DNA from: an uncultured Eubacterium sp.
GTDB taxonomy: Bacteria > Bacillota > Clostridia > Lachnospirales > Lachnospiraceae
Length of the DNA: 23,359 nucleotides
Direction of reading: 5' to 3'
Assembly (NCBI GenBank): GCA_910577295.1
Contig: CAJTLS010000036.1
Coordinates: 1-23,359, forward strand
Shown: positions 7,850-14,824 of the stretch, piece after piece
Layout: each line of letters starts with the position of its first letter
Position numbering within the stretch: position 1 is the first letter of the stretch
Notes under the pieces: model-generated
Database searches by the model: none
What the model was told of the DNA's origin: nothing
The model's input: the letters and a program-made list of their open reading frames with translations, nothing else
Program-made: the position numbers and the translations under genes

Positions 7850-7969
7850 GATTTTTTCTTCTGCTGTAGAATCTTTGTTGAAAATAGTAAAAAAACAATG
7901 GGATACTATTGTGCATTCTGCCAATAGTAAAGAAAATAAGAGCTCCTATACTTTCGTATCTCTACCCGG

Positions 7970-8395
7970 TTATTTTCCAATCATAAATGAAATTTCTGCT
8001 TCCGCAGCCATTTTTCCATCTACCGTTGCTATCGCTTTTCCAACCCCCATCGGGCCTTTACACTTTATAATCTCTGTCTCTAAGCGAACAACATCCCCCG
8101 GTATTACCTGTTTGCGAAACTTAGCGTTTTTAATACCGCCAAAGAAAGCAAGCTTTCCTTTATTTTCTTCCAGCGACAAAATCGCTACCGCTCCGACCTG
8201 CGCCAATGCTTCGATTAAAAGCACTCCCGGCATGACCGGATATTCTGGAAAGTGTCCCTGAAAAAAAGGTTCGTTGACCGTTACGTTTTTGTAGCCAACC
8301 GCTTTTACGCCCGGCTCCATTTCTTCAATACAATCAACAAGTAAAAAAGGATAGCGGTGCGGTAATATTTTCTTTATTTCGTTTATATCCAACAT
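7970..8395 (-). CDS. fabZ: 3-hydroxyacyl-ACP dehydratase
   Basis: Dehydrates 3-hydroxyacyl-ACP to trans-2-enoyl-ACP in type II fatty-acid synthesis. It is 141 residues, the usual length for a hot-dog-fold FabZ. The N-terminal LPHRYPFLLVD and the active-site helix region GHFPEYPVMPGVLLIEALAQ are present, with catalytic H48 and E62. GGAGG lies nine bases upstream of the ATG, directly abutting the fabF stop codon, so translation is likely coupled. It is the last gene of the fab run. A weak hairpin follows at about 7935-7965 but no convincing T-run, and the next gene has its own promoter. FabA-like isomerase activity cannot be judged from sequence alone. Confidence 0.96.
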   Translation of the reverse strand: MLDINEIKKILPHRYPFLLVDCIEEMEPGVKAVGYKNVTVNEPFFQGHFPEYPVMPGVLLIEALAQVGAVAILSLEENKGKLAFFGGIKNAKFRKQVIPGDVVRLETEIIKCKGPMGVGKAIATVDGKMAAEAEISFMIGK

Positions 8396-8409
8396 CGTCT
8401 TCGCCCTCC

Positions 8410-9648
8410 TTAATTCTCAAAACGTTTAAATATCAGCACTGCGTTATGACCGCCAAAACCAAGAGAATTGCTAAGCGCCACGTTCACTTCTGTCTCGACT
8501 GCCTCTTTCGGGCAATCCAAGTCACATTCAGGATCTTGATTCAACAACCCGACGTTGGCGTGAACATAGTTTTCATTGATGGACTTTACGCATGTGATAG
8601 CTTCTACACCGCCTGCCGCGCCGAGCAGATGTCCTACCATTGATTTCGTGGAATTGACTTTACACTTGTATGCAGCGTCTCCCATTGCCAGTTTGATTGC
8701 TTTCGTCTCAAAAGCGTCGTTCATATGTGTACTTGTCCCATGCGCGTTAATGTAATCAATATCCTCCGGCTCAATCCCTGCGTCTCTGATAGCAAATTCT
8801 ATCGCTTTTGCATCACCGCTGCCGTCTTCGATAGGCGCAGTTACATGGTGTGCATCCGCACTGGCTCCGTATCCGATTAGTTCAGCGAAAATCTCGGCTC
8901 CTCGCGCTTTTGCGTGTTCTAATTCTTCTAAAACAAGAATTCCTGCACCCTCGCCCATAACAAAGCCGCCGCGCTCCACATCAAACGGAATGGACGCTCT
9001 CTTTACATCTTCGGTTGTATTTAACGCATTCAATCCCGTAAAACCGGCTACGCCAATCTCGGTAATCGCACTTTCAGCACCGCCGGCAACCATGACGTCT
9101 GCCTCTCCATACTGAATGGAGCGATACGCTTCTCCAATACAATGCGTACCTGTGGCACACGCCGTTACTACGTTAATATTTTTACCTTTGAGTCCGAACT
9201 GAATGGAAATATTTCCTGCCGCCATATTTGATATCAACATTGGTATCATCAGAGGCGCCACGCGGTTCGGCCCCTTTTCGAGCAATTTTGTATAATTGGT
9301 CTGTACGCACTGAAGGCTTCCGATTCCACAACCAACGCAGCAACCTACCATATATGGGTCTTCTTTCTCCATATCCAGACCACTCTGTTCAAGCGCCTCT
9401 TTGGCCGCCACAACAGCGTATTTTGAAAAATCTTCCATCCGGCGCGCCGCTTTTTTGTCAATGCCATATTCGGTAACGTCAAAATCTTTGAGTTCCGCTG
9501 CTAAATGAGCCTTATAAGCCGTTGAATCAAATTTCGTGATTGGCCCGATTCCAACCGTTCCCTTTTTTACATTCGCCCAAAAGTCCTCCACATTGTTTCC
9601 GATTGGTGTGACTGCACCCATACCGGTTATGACTACTCTTCTACTCAT
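8410..9648 (-). CDS. fabF: Beta-ketoacyl-ACP synthase II
   Basis: Condensing enzyme that elongates acyl-ACP with malonyl-ACP. It is 412 residues. The thiolase-fold catalytic triad is intact: C164 in TACATGTHC, H303 in NAHGTSTHMND and H340 in KSMVGHLLGAAGG, plus K335. The C-terminal SNSLGFGGHNA glycine-rich loop is present. Start ATG 9648 has GGAGG seven bases upstream and gives the standard MSRRVVITGMG start; the frame runs five codons further without a signal. It lies 48 bases after fabG and 14 before fabZ. In many clostridial clusters accB lies between fabF and fabZ, but it is absent here. Confidence 0.97.
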   Translation of the reverse strand: MSRRVVITGMGAVTPIGNNVEDFWANVKKGTVGIGPITKFDSTAYKAHLAAELKDFDVTEYGIDKKAARRMEDFSKYAVVAAKEALEQSGLDMEKEDPYMVGCCVGCGIGSLQCVQTNYTKLLEKGPNRVAPLMIPMLISNMAAGNISIQFGLKGKNINVVTACATGTHCIGEAYRSIQYGEADVMVAGGAESAITEIGVAGFTGLNALNTTEDVKRASIPFDVERGGFVMGEGAGILVLEELEHAKARGAEIFAELIGYGASADAHHVTAPIEDGSGDAKAIEFAIRDAGIEPEDIDYINAHGTSTHMNDAFETKAIKLAMGDAAYKCKVNSTKSMVGHLLGAAGGVEAITCVKSINENYVHANVGLLNQDPECDLDCPKEAVETEVNVALSNSLGFGGHNAVLIFKRFEN

Positions 9649-9696
9649 GATAATCCTCCACATCTTTATTCTGACACCGTCTCGTACCGGCGCAAG

Positions 9697-10440
9697 TTAC
9701 ATCGCAATTCCACCGTCCACACAAAGAACCTGTCCGGTAATATACTTCGCCTTATCGGATGCTAAGAAAACAACCGCCTCCGCTACGTCCTCTACAGTTC
9801 CAAAGGCACCGAGCGGAATGGTTTTGCAGGCTTCTTCCTTGACCGTTTCAGATAATTTATCCGTCATATCCGTAGCAATAAATCCCGGTGCAACTGCGTT
9901 TACCGTAATGCTGCGGGAAGATAATTCCTTTGCCGCAGCCTTTGTTAAGCCAATGACGCCCGCCTTGGAAGCAGAATAATTTGCCTGTCCCATATTTCCC
10001 ATGACTCCAGATACGGACGCCATATTAATGATACGCCCCTGCCGTTGTTTCATCATCGGACGGGTCACAAATTTCACACCATGGAACACACCTGCCAGAT
10101 TTGTCTGTATCACATCTTGAAATTCTTCCTCTGACATTTTCATCAGCAGATTATCTCTCGTGATACCGGCATTGTTTACAAGCACGTCGATACGTCCGTA
10201 TTCTTTCACTACTCCGGCAAAGAACTCTTTCGCCTGTTCAAAATCACTGACATTACAGCGGATAGCAACAGCTTTTCCCCCATTTTTCTCGATTTCGGCA
10301 ACTACTTCGTCCGCACGCTCTTTCGAACCGTTGTAATTTACTACTACCATGGCGCCCTCGCGCGCCAGCGCCAACGCCACACCGCGGCCGATTCCTCGGC
10401 TGGCTCCTGTCACTACTGCAACCTTATCTTCTAATAACAT
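9697..10440 (-). CDS. fabG: 3-oxoacyl-ACP reductase
   Basis: NADPH-dependent short-chain dehydrogenase that reduces 3-ketoacyl-ACP. It is 247 residues with cofactor motif TGASRGIG (11-18), NNAG (89-92), catalytic S142, Y155 and K159 in the SASKAG context, N114, and the C-terminal GQVLCVDGGIAM typical of FabG. The ATG at 10440 is preceded by GAGGA five bases upstream; an in-frame ATG four codons earlier overlaps that signal. The position between fabD and fabF supports FabG over other short-chain dehydrogenases. About 100 bases separate it from fabD and can form two hairpins. Confidence 0.97.
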   Translation of the reverse strand: MLLEDKVAVVTGASRGIGRGVALALAREGAMVVVNYNGSKERADEVVAEIEKNGGKAVAIRCNVSDFEQAKEFFAGVVKEYGRIDVLVNNAGITRDNLLMKMSEEEFQDVIQTNLAGVFHGVKFVTRPMMKQRQGRIINMASVSGVMGNMGQANYSASKAGVIGLTKAAAKELSSRSITVNAVAPGFIATDMTDKLSETVKEEACKTIPLGAFGTVEDVAEAVVFLASDKAKYITGQVLCVDGGIAM

Positions 10441-10458
10441 CTTAATCCTCATTTCCGC

Positions 10459-10548
10459 AAGGTGGACTTTGTCACCTTAGCTTTATATTGTACATATCAT
10501 GATGCTTTGGATCGCTCCGTTGTTTCACAACTTCCGCAAGCCATCATG
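10459..10548 (-). other. Structured fabD-fabG intergenic RNA
   Basis: The gap between fabD and fabG can fold into two elements in the mRNA. Near fabD, CATGATG-g-CTT pairs with AAGCATCATG (plus-strand arms about 10498-10508 and 10538-10548), including the fabD stop, with an inner GTTG/CAAC stem. Near fabG, AAGGTG and CACCTT (10459-10464, 10473-10478) form a short hairpin. The word TTCCGCAAG occurs twice. There is no T-run, so these are not terminators. A role in mRNA processing is inferred. Confidence 0.35.
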
Positions 10549-11479
10549 CCTGTAATGCTTCCACTACCTTGTCGATATCTTCCATCGTTGCTACGTTATA
10601 TGTAAGCAGCTCCTTGCCAATTGCTTTGCCGATTTTTTTATTGAAGCCGGCCAACGTTTTCCCCGGCCCAATTTCGATAAACACTTCAACTCCGTCTTCC
10701 ACCATCGCTTCTACTGACTGCTGCCAGCGAACCGAGTTACTTACCTGACGCACAAGCAGCGGCTCAATCTCTTCCTGTTCTGTCACATAAGAAGCATTGA
10801 CATTGGCAACATATGGTATCTGAGGCTTTCCAATCGATAAATCATCCAGTACTTTTTGCAGTTTCTCTCCCGCTCCGGTAAGAAGAGACGAATGAAACGG
10901 CCCGCTTACATTGAGCATCACAGCCCGTCTGGCGCCGGCTTCTTTTAATTTATCTGCCGCCTGTTTTACCTGCTCTGTCTCTCCGGAAATGACAATCTGA
11001 CCCGGGCAGTTATAATTGGCCACTTGTACTTTATCAAATTCTGCTATCGCTTTGTCAATATCCGCCGCATCCATACCGAGAATAGCTGCCATGCCGCCCT
11101 CGCCGGCCGGTACTTCTTCCTGCATAAAAATGCCGCGCTTGCGGACAGCCTTTGCTGCGTCTATGTAATTCATGGAGTCCGCTGCTACCAATGCACAGTA
11201 CTCACCAAGACTAAGTCCCGCAGCCACATCTGCTTTAATTCCTCTGGTTTTCAACTCTTCCATGATGGCCACGCTAGTTGTCAAAAGACATACTTGTGTA
11301 AATTCCGTAATATCAATGTCGGTATTCTCTTCAAAACACAATGCCTTTAAGTCCAACTCTACAGCCTCGCTCGCTCTATCAAAAACTTCTTTAGCAACAG
11401 CGGAATTATCGTATACATCTTTTCCCATCCCAACAATCTGAGCTCCCTGCCCCGGAAATATAAATGCTATTTTTCTCAT
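10544..11479 (-). CDS. fabD: Malonyl-CoA:ACP transacylase
   Basis: Transfers malonate from CoA to ACP to supply FabF. It is 311 residues. The sequence shows FPGQGAQ (8-14, oxyanion Q11), the nucleophile elbow GLSLGEY with S90, R115 in the RKRG segment and H196 in SGPFHSSLL. The residue before the nucleophile is Leu, where many homologues have His (GHSLGE); this variant is also common in the family. ATG 11479 has GAGGG upstream and gives MRKIAFIFPGQG. It is separated from acpP by 309 bases that hold large inverted repeats but no gene. A possible own promoter lies at 11501-11529. Confidence 0.97.
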   Translation of the reverse strand: MRKIAFIFPGQGAQIVGMGKDVYDNSAVAKEVFDRASEAVELDLKALCFEENTDIDITEFTQVCLLTTSVAIMEELKTRGIKADVAAGLSLGEYCALVAADSMNYIDAAKAVRKRGIFMQEEVPAGEGGMAAILGMDAADIDKAIAEFDKVQVANYNCPGQIVISGETEQVKQAADKLKEAGARRAVMLNVSGPFHSSLLTGAGEKLQKVLDDLSIGKPQIPYVANVNASYVTEQEEIEPLLVRQVSNSVRWQQSVEAMVEDGVEVFIEIGPGKTLAGFNKKIGKAIGKELLTYNVATMEDIDKVVEALQA

Positions 11480-11500
11480 GTTTCCCTCATTTCTGCGCAC

Positions 11501-11529
11501 ATTTTTTGCACATCATAAGTTTGTGTCAA
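11501..11529 (-). promoter_or_regulatory. Candidate internal promoter for fabD
   Basis: On the minus strand a consensus TTGACA (11524-11529) is followed after 17 bases by AAAAAT (11501-11506). The -35 is strong and the -10 weak. The -35 lies within an inverted repeat AAGTTTG/CAAACTT (arms near 11517-11523 and 11543-11549), a plausible operator. Confidence 0.35.
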
Positions 11530-11597
11530 GTGCGCACAGACTCAAACTTGCGGTTAAAAAATATTTTCACATTGACTCTTAGTCAGTTATCCCCCAT

Positions 11598-11713
11598 ACT
11601 AGTACATCGCATATTAAGTCACTGACATATTCACTTGTCTAATTGTCCAGCTACTGCGTCAGAACAATTATCCTACGTGACTATAACAAAAACTTAATAT
11701 ACGATGTACTAGT
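11598..11713. repeat. Long imperfect inverted repeat between acpP and fabD
   Basis: Arms of 22 bases, 11598-11619 and 11692-11713, are complementary with a single mismatch that would be a G-U pair in RNA. Both arms begin or end in ACTAGT. The 72-base interior has further pairing: GTCAC (11618-11622) with GTGAC (11677-11681) and TAATTGT (11640-11646) with ACAATTA (11664-11670). No target duplication is obvious. It may be a small mobile-element relic or a structured RNA. Confidence 0.6.
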
Positions 11714-11717
11714 AGAA

Positions 11718-11749
11718 ACACCAAGTAAGGCAAAATACCTTCTTGGTGT
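11718..11749 (-). terminator. Hairpin after acpP
   Basis: ACACCAAG-t-AAGG (11718-11730) pairs with CCTTCTTGGTGT (11738-11749): 12 bp with one bulge and a 7-base loop. On the minus strand it is followed only by TTTC, so it is a weak terminator or an attenuator that would lower fabD expression relative to acpP. Confidence 0.4.
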
Positions 11750-11788
11750 CTACGCTATCCTATTTTCAGGATTATGTGCAATTTGTCT

Positions 11789-12019
11789 TTACTCTACACC
11801 TTTACTCTTCAGGAAATTAATTACGTCTCCTACGGTATTAATACTCTCAAGGTCATCGGTAGGAATTTCAACATCATACTCCTCTTCCAGAGCCATAATC
11901 AACTCATAGAGGTCAAGAGAATCTGCTCCCAAATCATCTTTGAAAGAAGAAGCTTCTGTGATGCTATCGGCATCTACGCTTAACTGGTCAGCAATTAGTT
12001 CCTGCATTTTTTTTAACAT
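11789..12019 (-). CDS. acpP: Acyl carrier protein
   Basis: A 76-residue acidic four-helix carrier that holds growing acyl chains on 4'-phosphopantetheine. The attachment serine is S34 in GADSLDLYEL. The sequence after it reads DLYEL where DxVEL is most common, but the DSL core is intact. AAGGAG lies nine bases upstream of the ATG; a second in-frame ATG at codon 5 is less likely. It is the promoter-proximal gene of the fab block, with a consensus promoter upstream and a hairpin downstream, an arrangement that would let ACP be made in excess of the enzymes. Confidence 0.96.
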   Translation of the reverse strand: MLKKMQELIADQLSVDADSITEASSFKDDLGADSLDLYELIMALEEEYDVEIPTDDLESINTVGDVINFLKSKGVE

Positions 12020-12083
12020 AGACTCGTTCTCCTTTTTAAAATATAATATTTTTCATATTTTTAAAAAACTTTGAAACAAAAAT

Positions 12084-12112
12084 ATTTTATCCTAAAAAAT
12101 GCCATTTGTCAA
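12084..12112 (-). promoter_or_regulatory. Promoter of acpP and the fab genes
   Basis: On the minus strand TTGACA (12107-12112), 17-base spacer, TAAAAT (12084-12089). Just downstream lies TTTGTTTCAAAG, an imperfect palindrome placed where a repressor could act. I cannot match it securely to a FabT or FapR site. Confidence 0.75.
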
Positions 12113-12141
12113 TCTCTTTTCGGTTTGGCAGCAGAACTCGT

Positions 12142-12420
12142 TTATTTGTAAAAATCCGCCACTAAACCGCAAAACTCTCTCATATCGCTTTCCCTTAAAA
12201 TCGTTGGCGCCACATTAGGATTCGAACGGTTCGCCCGCAGCCATTCGGATAAGATTGACCTCTCGTCCGCAAACAGCCCCGTCTCTTTAAAACGCCTGTA
12301 ATAAGGGTCGTTTTGTAAACTCTCCAACATATTCAAAGCTTTCCATAACGCTTTGTTGACATCTTCCAAATCTCTTGCAAATTCAATAATTGCACTTAAT
12401 TCTTTTCCGTCCACTTTCAT
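12142..12420 (-). CDS. Small protein of unknown function
   Basis: A 92-residue soluble protein that I do not recognise. It is mainly helical by composition, with charged and aromatic residues (KALWKALNMLESL, YYRRFKETGLF, ILSEWLRANRSN) and a single cysteine near the C-terminus. There is no signal peptide, membrane segment or metal-binding motif. The start has AAAGGTGG immediately upstream, and a TTGTCA-17-TACATA promoter precedes it, so it is very likely a real, separately transcribed gene. It lies between tRNA-Thr and the acpP promoter with no shared operon. Confidence 0.75.
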   Translation of the reverse strand: MKVDGKELSAIIEFARDLEDVNKALWKALNMLESLQNDPYYRRFKETGLFADERSILSEWLRANRSNPNVAPTILRESDMREFCGLVADFYK

Positions 12421-12454
12421 CCGCCACCTTTCTTCATTTCCTATCTTATCTTTT

Positions 12455-12483
12455 TATGTAAATTACCCATACGCTCGTGACAA
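12455..12483 (-). promoter_or_regulatory. Promoter of the 92-residue protein gene
   Basis: On the minus strand TTGTCA (12478-12483), a 17-base spacer and TACATA (12455-12460), about 35 bases before the start codon. Confidence 0.5.
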
Positions 12484-12490
12484 CATATGG

Positions 12491-12534
12491 AAAAACTGCC
12501 CAAACCCACGAAAAATCGTAAATCTAGGCAGTTT
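12491..12534 (-). terminator. Terminator of tRNA-Thr
   Basis: AAACTGCC and GGCAGTTT (plus-strand arms 12493-12500 and 12527-12534) close a stem that continues inward by ten further pairs, counting G-U, to a 4-base loop. On the minus strand it is followed by TTTTT. It lies just downstream of the tRNA. Confidence 0.8.
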
Positions 12535-12542
12535 ATCGGATG

Positions 12543-12615
12543 AGCTTCGAAAGGGACTTGAACCCTCGACCCCTTCATTACGAGTGAAGTGCTCTACCGA
12601 CTGAGCTATCGAAGC
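12543..12615 (-). tRNA. tRNA-Thr (anticodon CGU)
   Basis: On the minus strand a 73-base cloverleaf. The acceptor stem is GCTTCGA/TCGAAGC, the D arm AGCTCAGTCGGTAGAGC, the anticodon stem CTTCA/TGAAG with loop CTCGTAA (anticodon CGT), and the T arm has GGTTCAAGTC. The discriminator base is T, and CCA is not fully encoded (TCA follows). It is a single tRNA with its own promoter and terminator. It reads the ACG threonine codon. Confidence 0.95.
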
Positions 12616-12635
12616 ATTTGCTAAACGCAAAACCT

Positions 12636-12664
12636 AGTATAACTCATATGGCACAAATTTGCAA
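12636..12664 (-). promoter_or_regulatory. Promoter of tRNA-Thr
   Basis: On the minus strand TTGCAA (12659-12664), a 17-base spacer and TATACT (12636-12641), about 20 bases upstream of the mature tRNA 5' end. Confidence 0.75.
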
Positions 12665-12687
12665 GATATTTTTTTACTATCCGTCTT

Positions 12688-14718
12688 CTATTTTGCAAGC
12701 AGCATCATAATTTCATTACTTCTCTCGATAAATTCACTCATTTTATCCGCCTGTAACGGCTCATGGCTAATCAACGCCAAGTCATACAACTGTTTACAGA
12801 AAAGTTCGCTCTTGTCCCCCTCGGCATTGGCAAGTAAATATTTCACCAGCTCATTGTTTGCATTGAGAACAAGCGTCTGGCCCATTTCCGGCATACCCAT
12901 GCCGCCCATACCGTTTGCTGCGTACATTTTCATCATGTCCTGCATGCGGCGGGCTTCCTCGGACAGCGTAATCATCGAGGAAACTTTTTCATTTTTGAGC
13001 ATTTCTACCTTGACGGTAAGCTGCTCTTTACCCGTCGCCTTGCGGAACAGTTTCTCCAAAGTCTCCGTATCCGCCTTTAACTGCTCCTTATCTCCCTCTT
13101 CCGTAAAGGCGTCTGTCAAATCCGCATCAATGCGCTGGAACTTCACAGGCTCCTCTCCTGCTTCCAACGCCGATACAAACGGCTGGTCGATATTGTGCAA
13201 GAGAACAACCGCATTCATCTCCTGCTCACGGAACATTTTAATATATTGGCTCTGCTGCTGTAAATCCGTAACATAATAGACAGTCTTTTTCGGCGTCTCT
13301 TCCGGCTGTGGATTCTCTTCTTCTCCCTCTTCTACAACCTCCGCCTCTACTTCCGGTTCCGGCAGGGTTTCCAAATACTCTTTAAGGGTACTGTATTTAT
13401 CATCTAAATCTTTAAACAGCACATAATCTTTTATCTTTTCTTTGAACTTCTCGTCTTTCAGGCAGCCAAACTTTATAAACGGACTGATATCATCCCAGTA
13501 CTTTTCGTAATTCTCGCGGTCTACCTTACACATACCGGAAAGCTTGTCCGCTACTTTTTTTGTAATATAATCAGAAATCTTCTTTACAAAGCCATCGTTC
13601 TGCAGAGCGCTTCTGCTTACATTCAGCGGCAAATCTGGACAGTCGATAACACCTTTCAGGAGAAGCAGAAATTCAGGAATTACTTCTTTTATATTGTCGG
13701 CAATAAACACCTGATTGTTGTACAACTTTATCATTCCCTCGATGTTCTCATATTCCAGATTCACTTTAGGGAAATACAAAATTCCTTTCAGATTAAACGG
13801 ATAATCCATATTCAGATGTATCCAGAACAACGGTTCGCGGTAATCGTTAAATACTTTACGGTAGAAAGCCTTGTACTCTTCTTCCGTACAATCATTTGGA
13901 TGTTTAGCCCACAGCGGGTGGATATCGCTAATAGAAACCGGACGTTTGAGAATTTTTGTTTTCTTTACCGGTTCTTCCTGCTCTTCTCCCTCTTTTGCCT
14001 CTTTCGGCTCTTCTGTAATCTCCTCGATAACCGTATCTTCTTCCGTTACTTCTTCGCTCGGTATCGTCTCATACTCCGGTTCTGCGTTTGCCTTTTTCAG
14101 ATAAATCTCAATCGGCATGAAAGAACAATACTTTTCCAATACTTCGCGCACACGGTACTCGTTGGCAAACTCATAGCTATCCTCATTCAAATGCAGGATA
14201 ATCTGTGTACCAACCGTATCCTTATCGCTGGAGCCCATCTCAAATGTCAGACCGCCATCTGACTCCCAGTGAACAGCCTCTGCGCCTTCTTTATAAGACA
14301 GTGTGTGGATTTCCGCAGAATCGGCAACCATGAAAACAGAATAAAATCCCAAACCGAAATGTCCGATAATCTGCTCATCATTTGCCTTATCCTTATATTT
14401 TTCCAGAAAATCAGCCGCTCCGGAAAAAGCGATTTGATTGATATATTCTTTCACTTCTTCCACCGTCATCCCCAGACCATTATCGGTAAAGGTAATCGTC
14501 TTTTCCTCTGGATTAACTTCCACGTCTATTCTTGCCTTATAGTCGTCCGCAAGCGTGACTTCACTCATAAGTTCCAGTTTCTTTAATTTGGTAATGGCGT
14601 CGCACCCATTACTCACTATCTCGCGAATAAAAATATCATGGTCAGAATACAACCATTTTTTAATAATGGGAAATATATTTTCCGAATTAATCGCCAAATT
14701 TCCTTGCTCATTTGTCAT
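12688..14718 (-). CDS. htpG: Hsp90-family chaperone HtpG with acidic linkers
   Basis: ATP-dependent cytoplasmic chaperone, 676 residues, at the long end for bacterial HtpG. The N-terminal GHKL ATPase has E33 and N37 (REIVSNGCDA), D79 (TDNGLGM) and the lid GHFGLGFYS (119-127). The middle domain has R369 (NVSRSALQ). The C-terminal dimerisation domain includes a methionine-rich stretch near 591-612. Two strongly acidic segments stand out, at about 212-258 between the N and middle domains and at about 453-477. E. coli HtpG lacks an Hsp90-style charged linker at the first place. Start 14718 is set by GGAGG nine bases upstream; the open frame continues upstream through the promoter. Promoter and CIRCE point to HrcA control. 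Confidence 0.96.
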   Translation of the reverse strand: MTNEQGNLAINSENIFPIIKKWLYSDHDIFIREIVSNGCDAITKLKKLELMSEVTLADDYKARIDVEVNPEEKTITFTDNGLGMTVEEVKEYINQIAFSGAADFLEKYKDKANDEQIIGHFGLGFYSVFMVADSAEIHTLSYKEGAEAVHWESDGGLTFEMGSSDKDTVGTQIILHLNEDSYEFANEYRVREVLEKYCSFMPIEIYLKKANAEPEYETIPSEEVTEEDTVIEEITEEPKEAKEGEEQEEPVKKTKILKRPVSISDIHPLWAKHPNDCTEEEYKAFYRKVFNDYREPLFWIHLNMDYPFNLKGILYFPKVNLEYENIEGMIKLYNNQVFIADNIKEVIPEFLLLLKGVIDCPDLPLNVSRSALQNDGFVKKISDYITKKVADKLSGMCKVDRENYEKYWDDISPFIKFGCLKDEKFKEKIKDYVLFKDLDDKYSTLKEYLETLPEPEVEAEVVEEGEEENPQPEETPKKTVYYVTDLQQQSQYIKMFREQEMNAVVLLHNIDQPFVSALEAGEEPVKFQRIDADLTDAFTEEGDKEQLKADTETLEKLFRKATGKEQLTVKVEMLKNEKVSSMITLSEEARRMQDMMKMYAANGMGGMGMPEMGQTLVLNANNELVKYLLANAEGDKSELFCKQLYDLALISHEPLQADKMSEFIERSNEIMMLLAK

Positions 14719-14761
14719 ATCACTCAACCTCCAATTACTAACTTTATTTCTTCTATGAGAT

Positions 14762-14790
14762 ACTATAACGCTATGAAAAGACATTGTCAA
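14762..14790 (-). promoter_or_regulatory. Promoter of htpG
   Basis: On the minus strand TTGACA (14785-14790), a 17-base spacer and TATAGT (14762-14767), close to sigma-A consensus. The transcript would start about 35 bases before the htpG start codon. Confidence 0.85.
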
Positions 14791-14797
14791 GAAAAAT

Positions 14798-14824
14798 TTA
14801 GCACTCAACTAATTTGAGTGCTAA
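14798..14824. promoter_or_regulatory. CIRCE operator (HrcA binding site)
   Basis: TTAGCACTC (14798-14806), a 9-base spacer and GAGTGCTAA (14816-14824): a perfect match to the CIRCE consensus. It sits 7 bases upstream of the htpG -35 box, where CIRCE more often lies between promoter and start codon. It also covers the stop and last codons of the upstream gene. Repression of htpG by HrcA with release on heat stress follows from established knowledge of CIRCE; the effect of the upstream position is inferred. Confidence 0.95.

Larger units (their letters stand above)
11480..11788. other. 309-base gap between acpP and fabD without a gene
   Basis: No credible open frame is present; the plus-strand frames here are short, lack ribosome binding sites and run into acpP antisense. 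The gap holds a hairpin just after acpP (11718-11749), a long inverted repeat (11598-11713), a palindrome TGACTcttAGTCA (11573-11585), two copies of TGCGCACA near 11494 and 11531, and a candidate fabD promoter. Many clostridial fab clusters carry fabK at this place. Confidence 0.7.

Noticed and set aside
12659..13276. Plus-strand open frame of 205 codons
   Set aside because: It lies fully antisense to htpG, whose conserved domains are on the minus strand; serine-rich composition is typical of a shadow frame.
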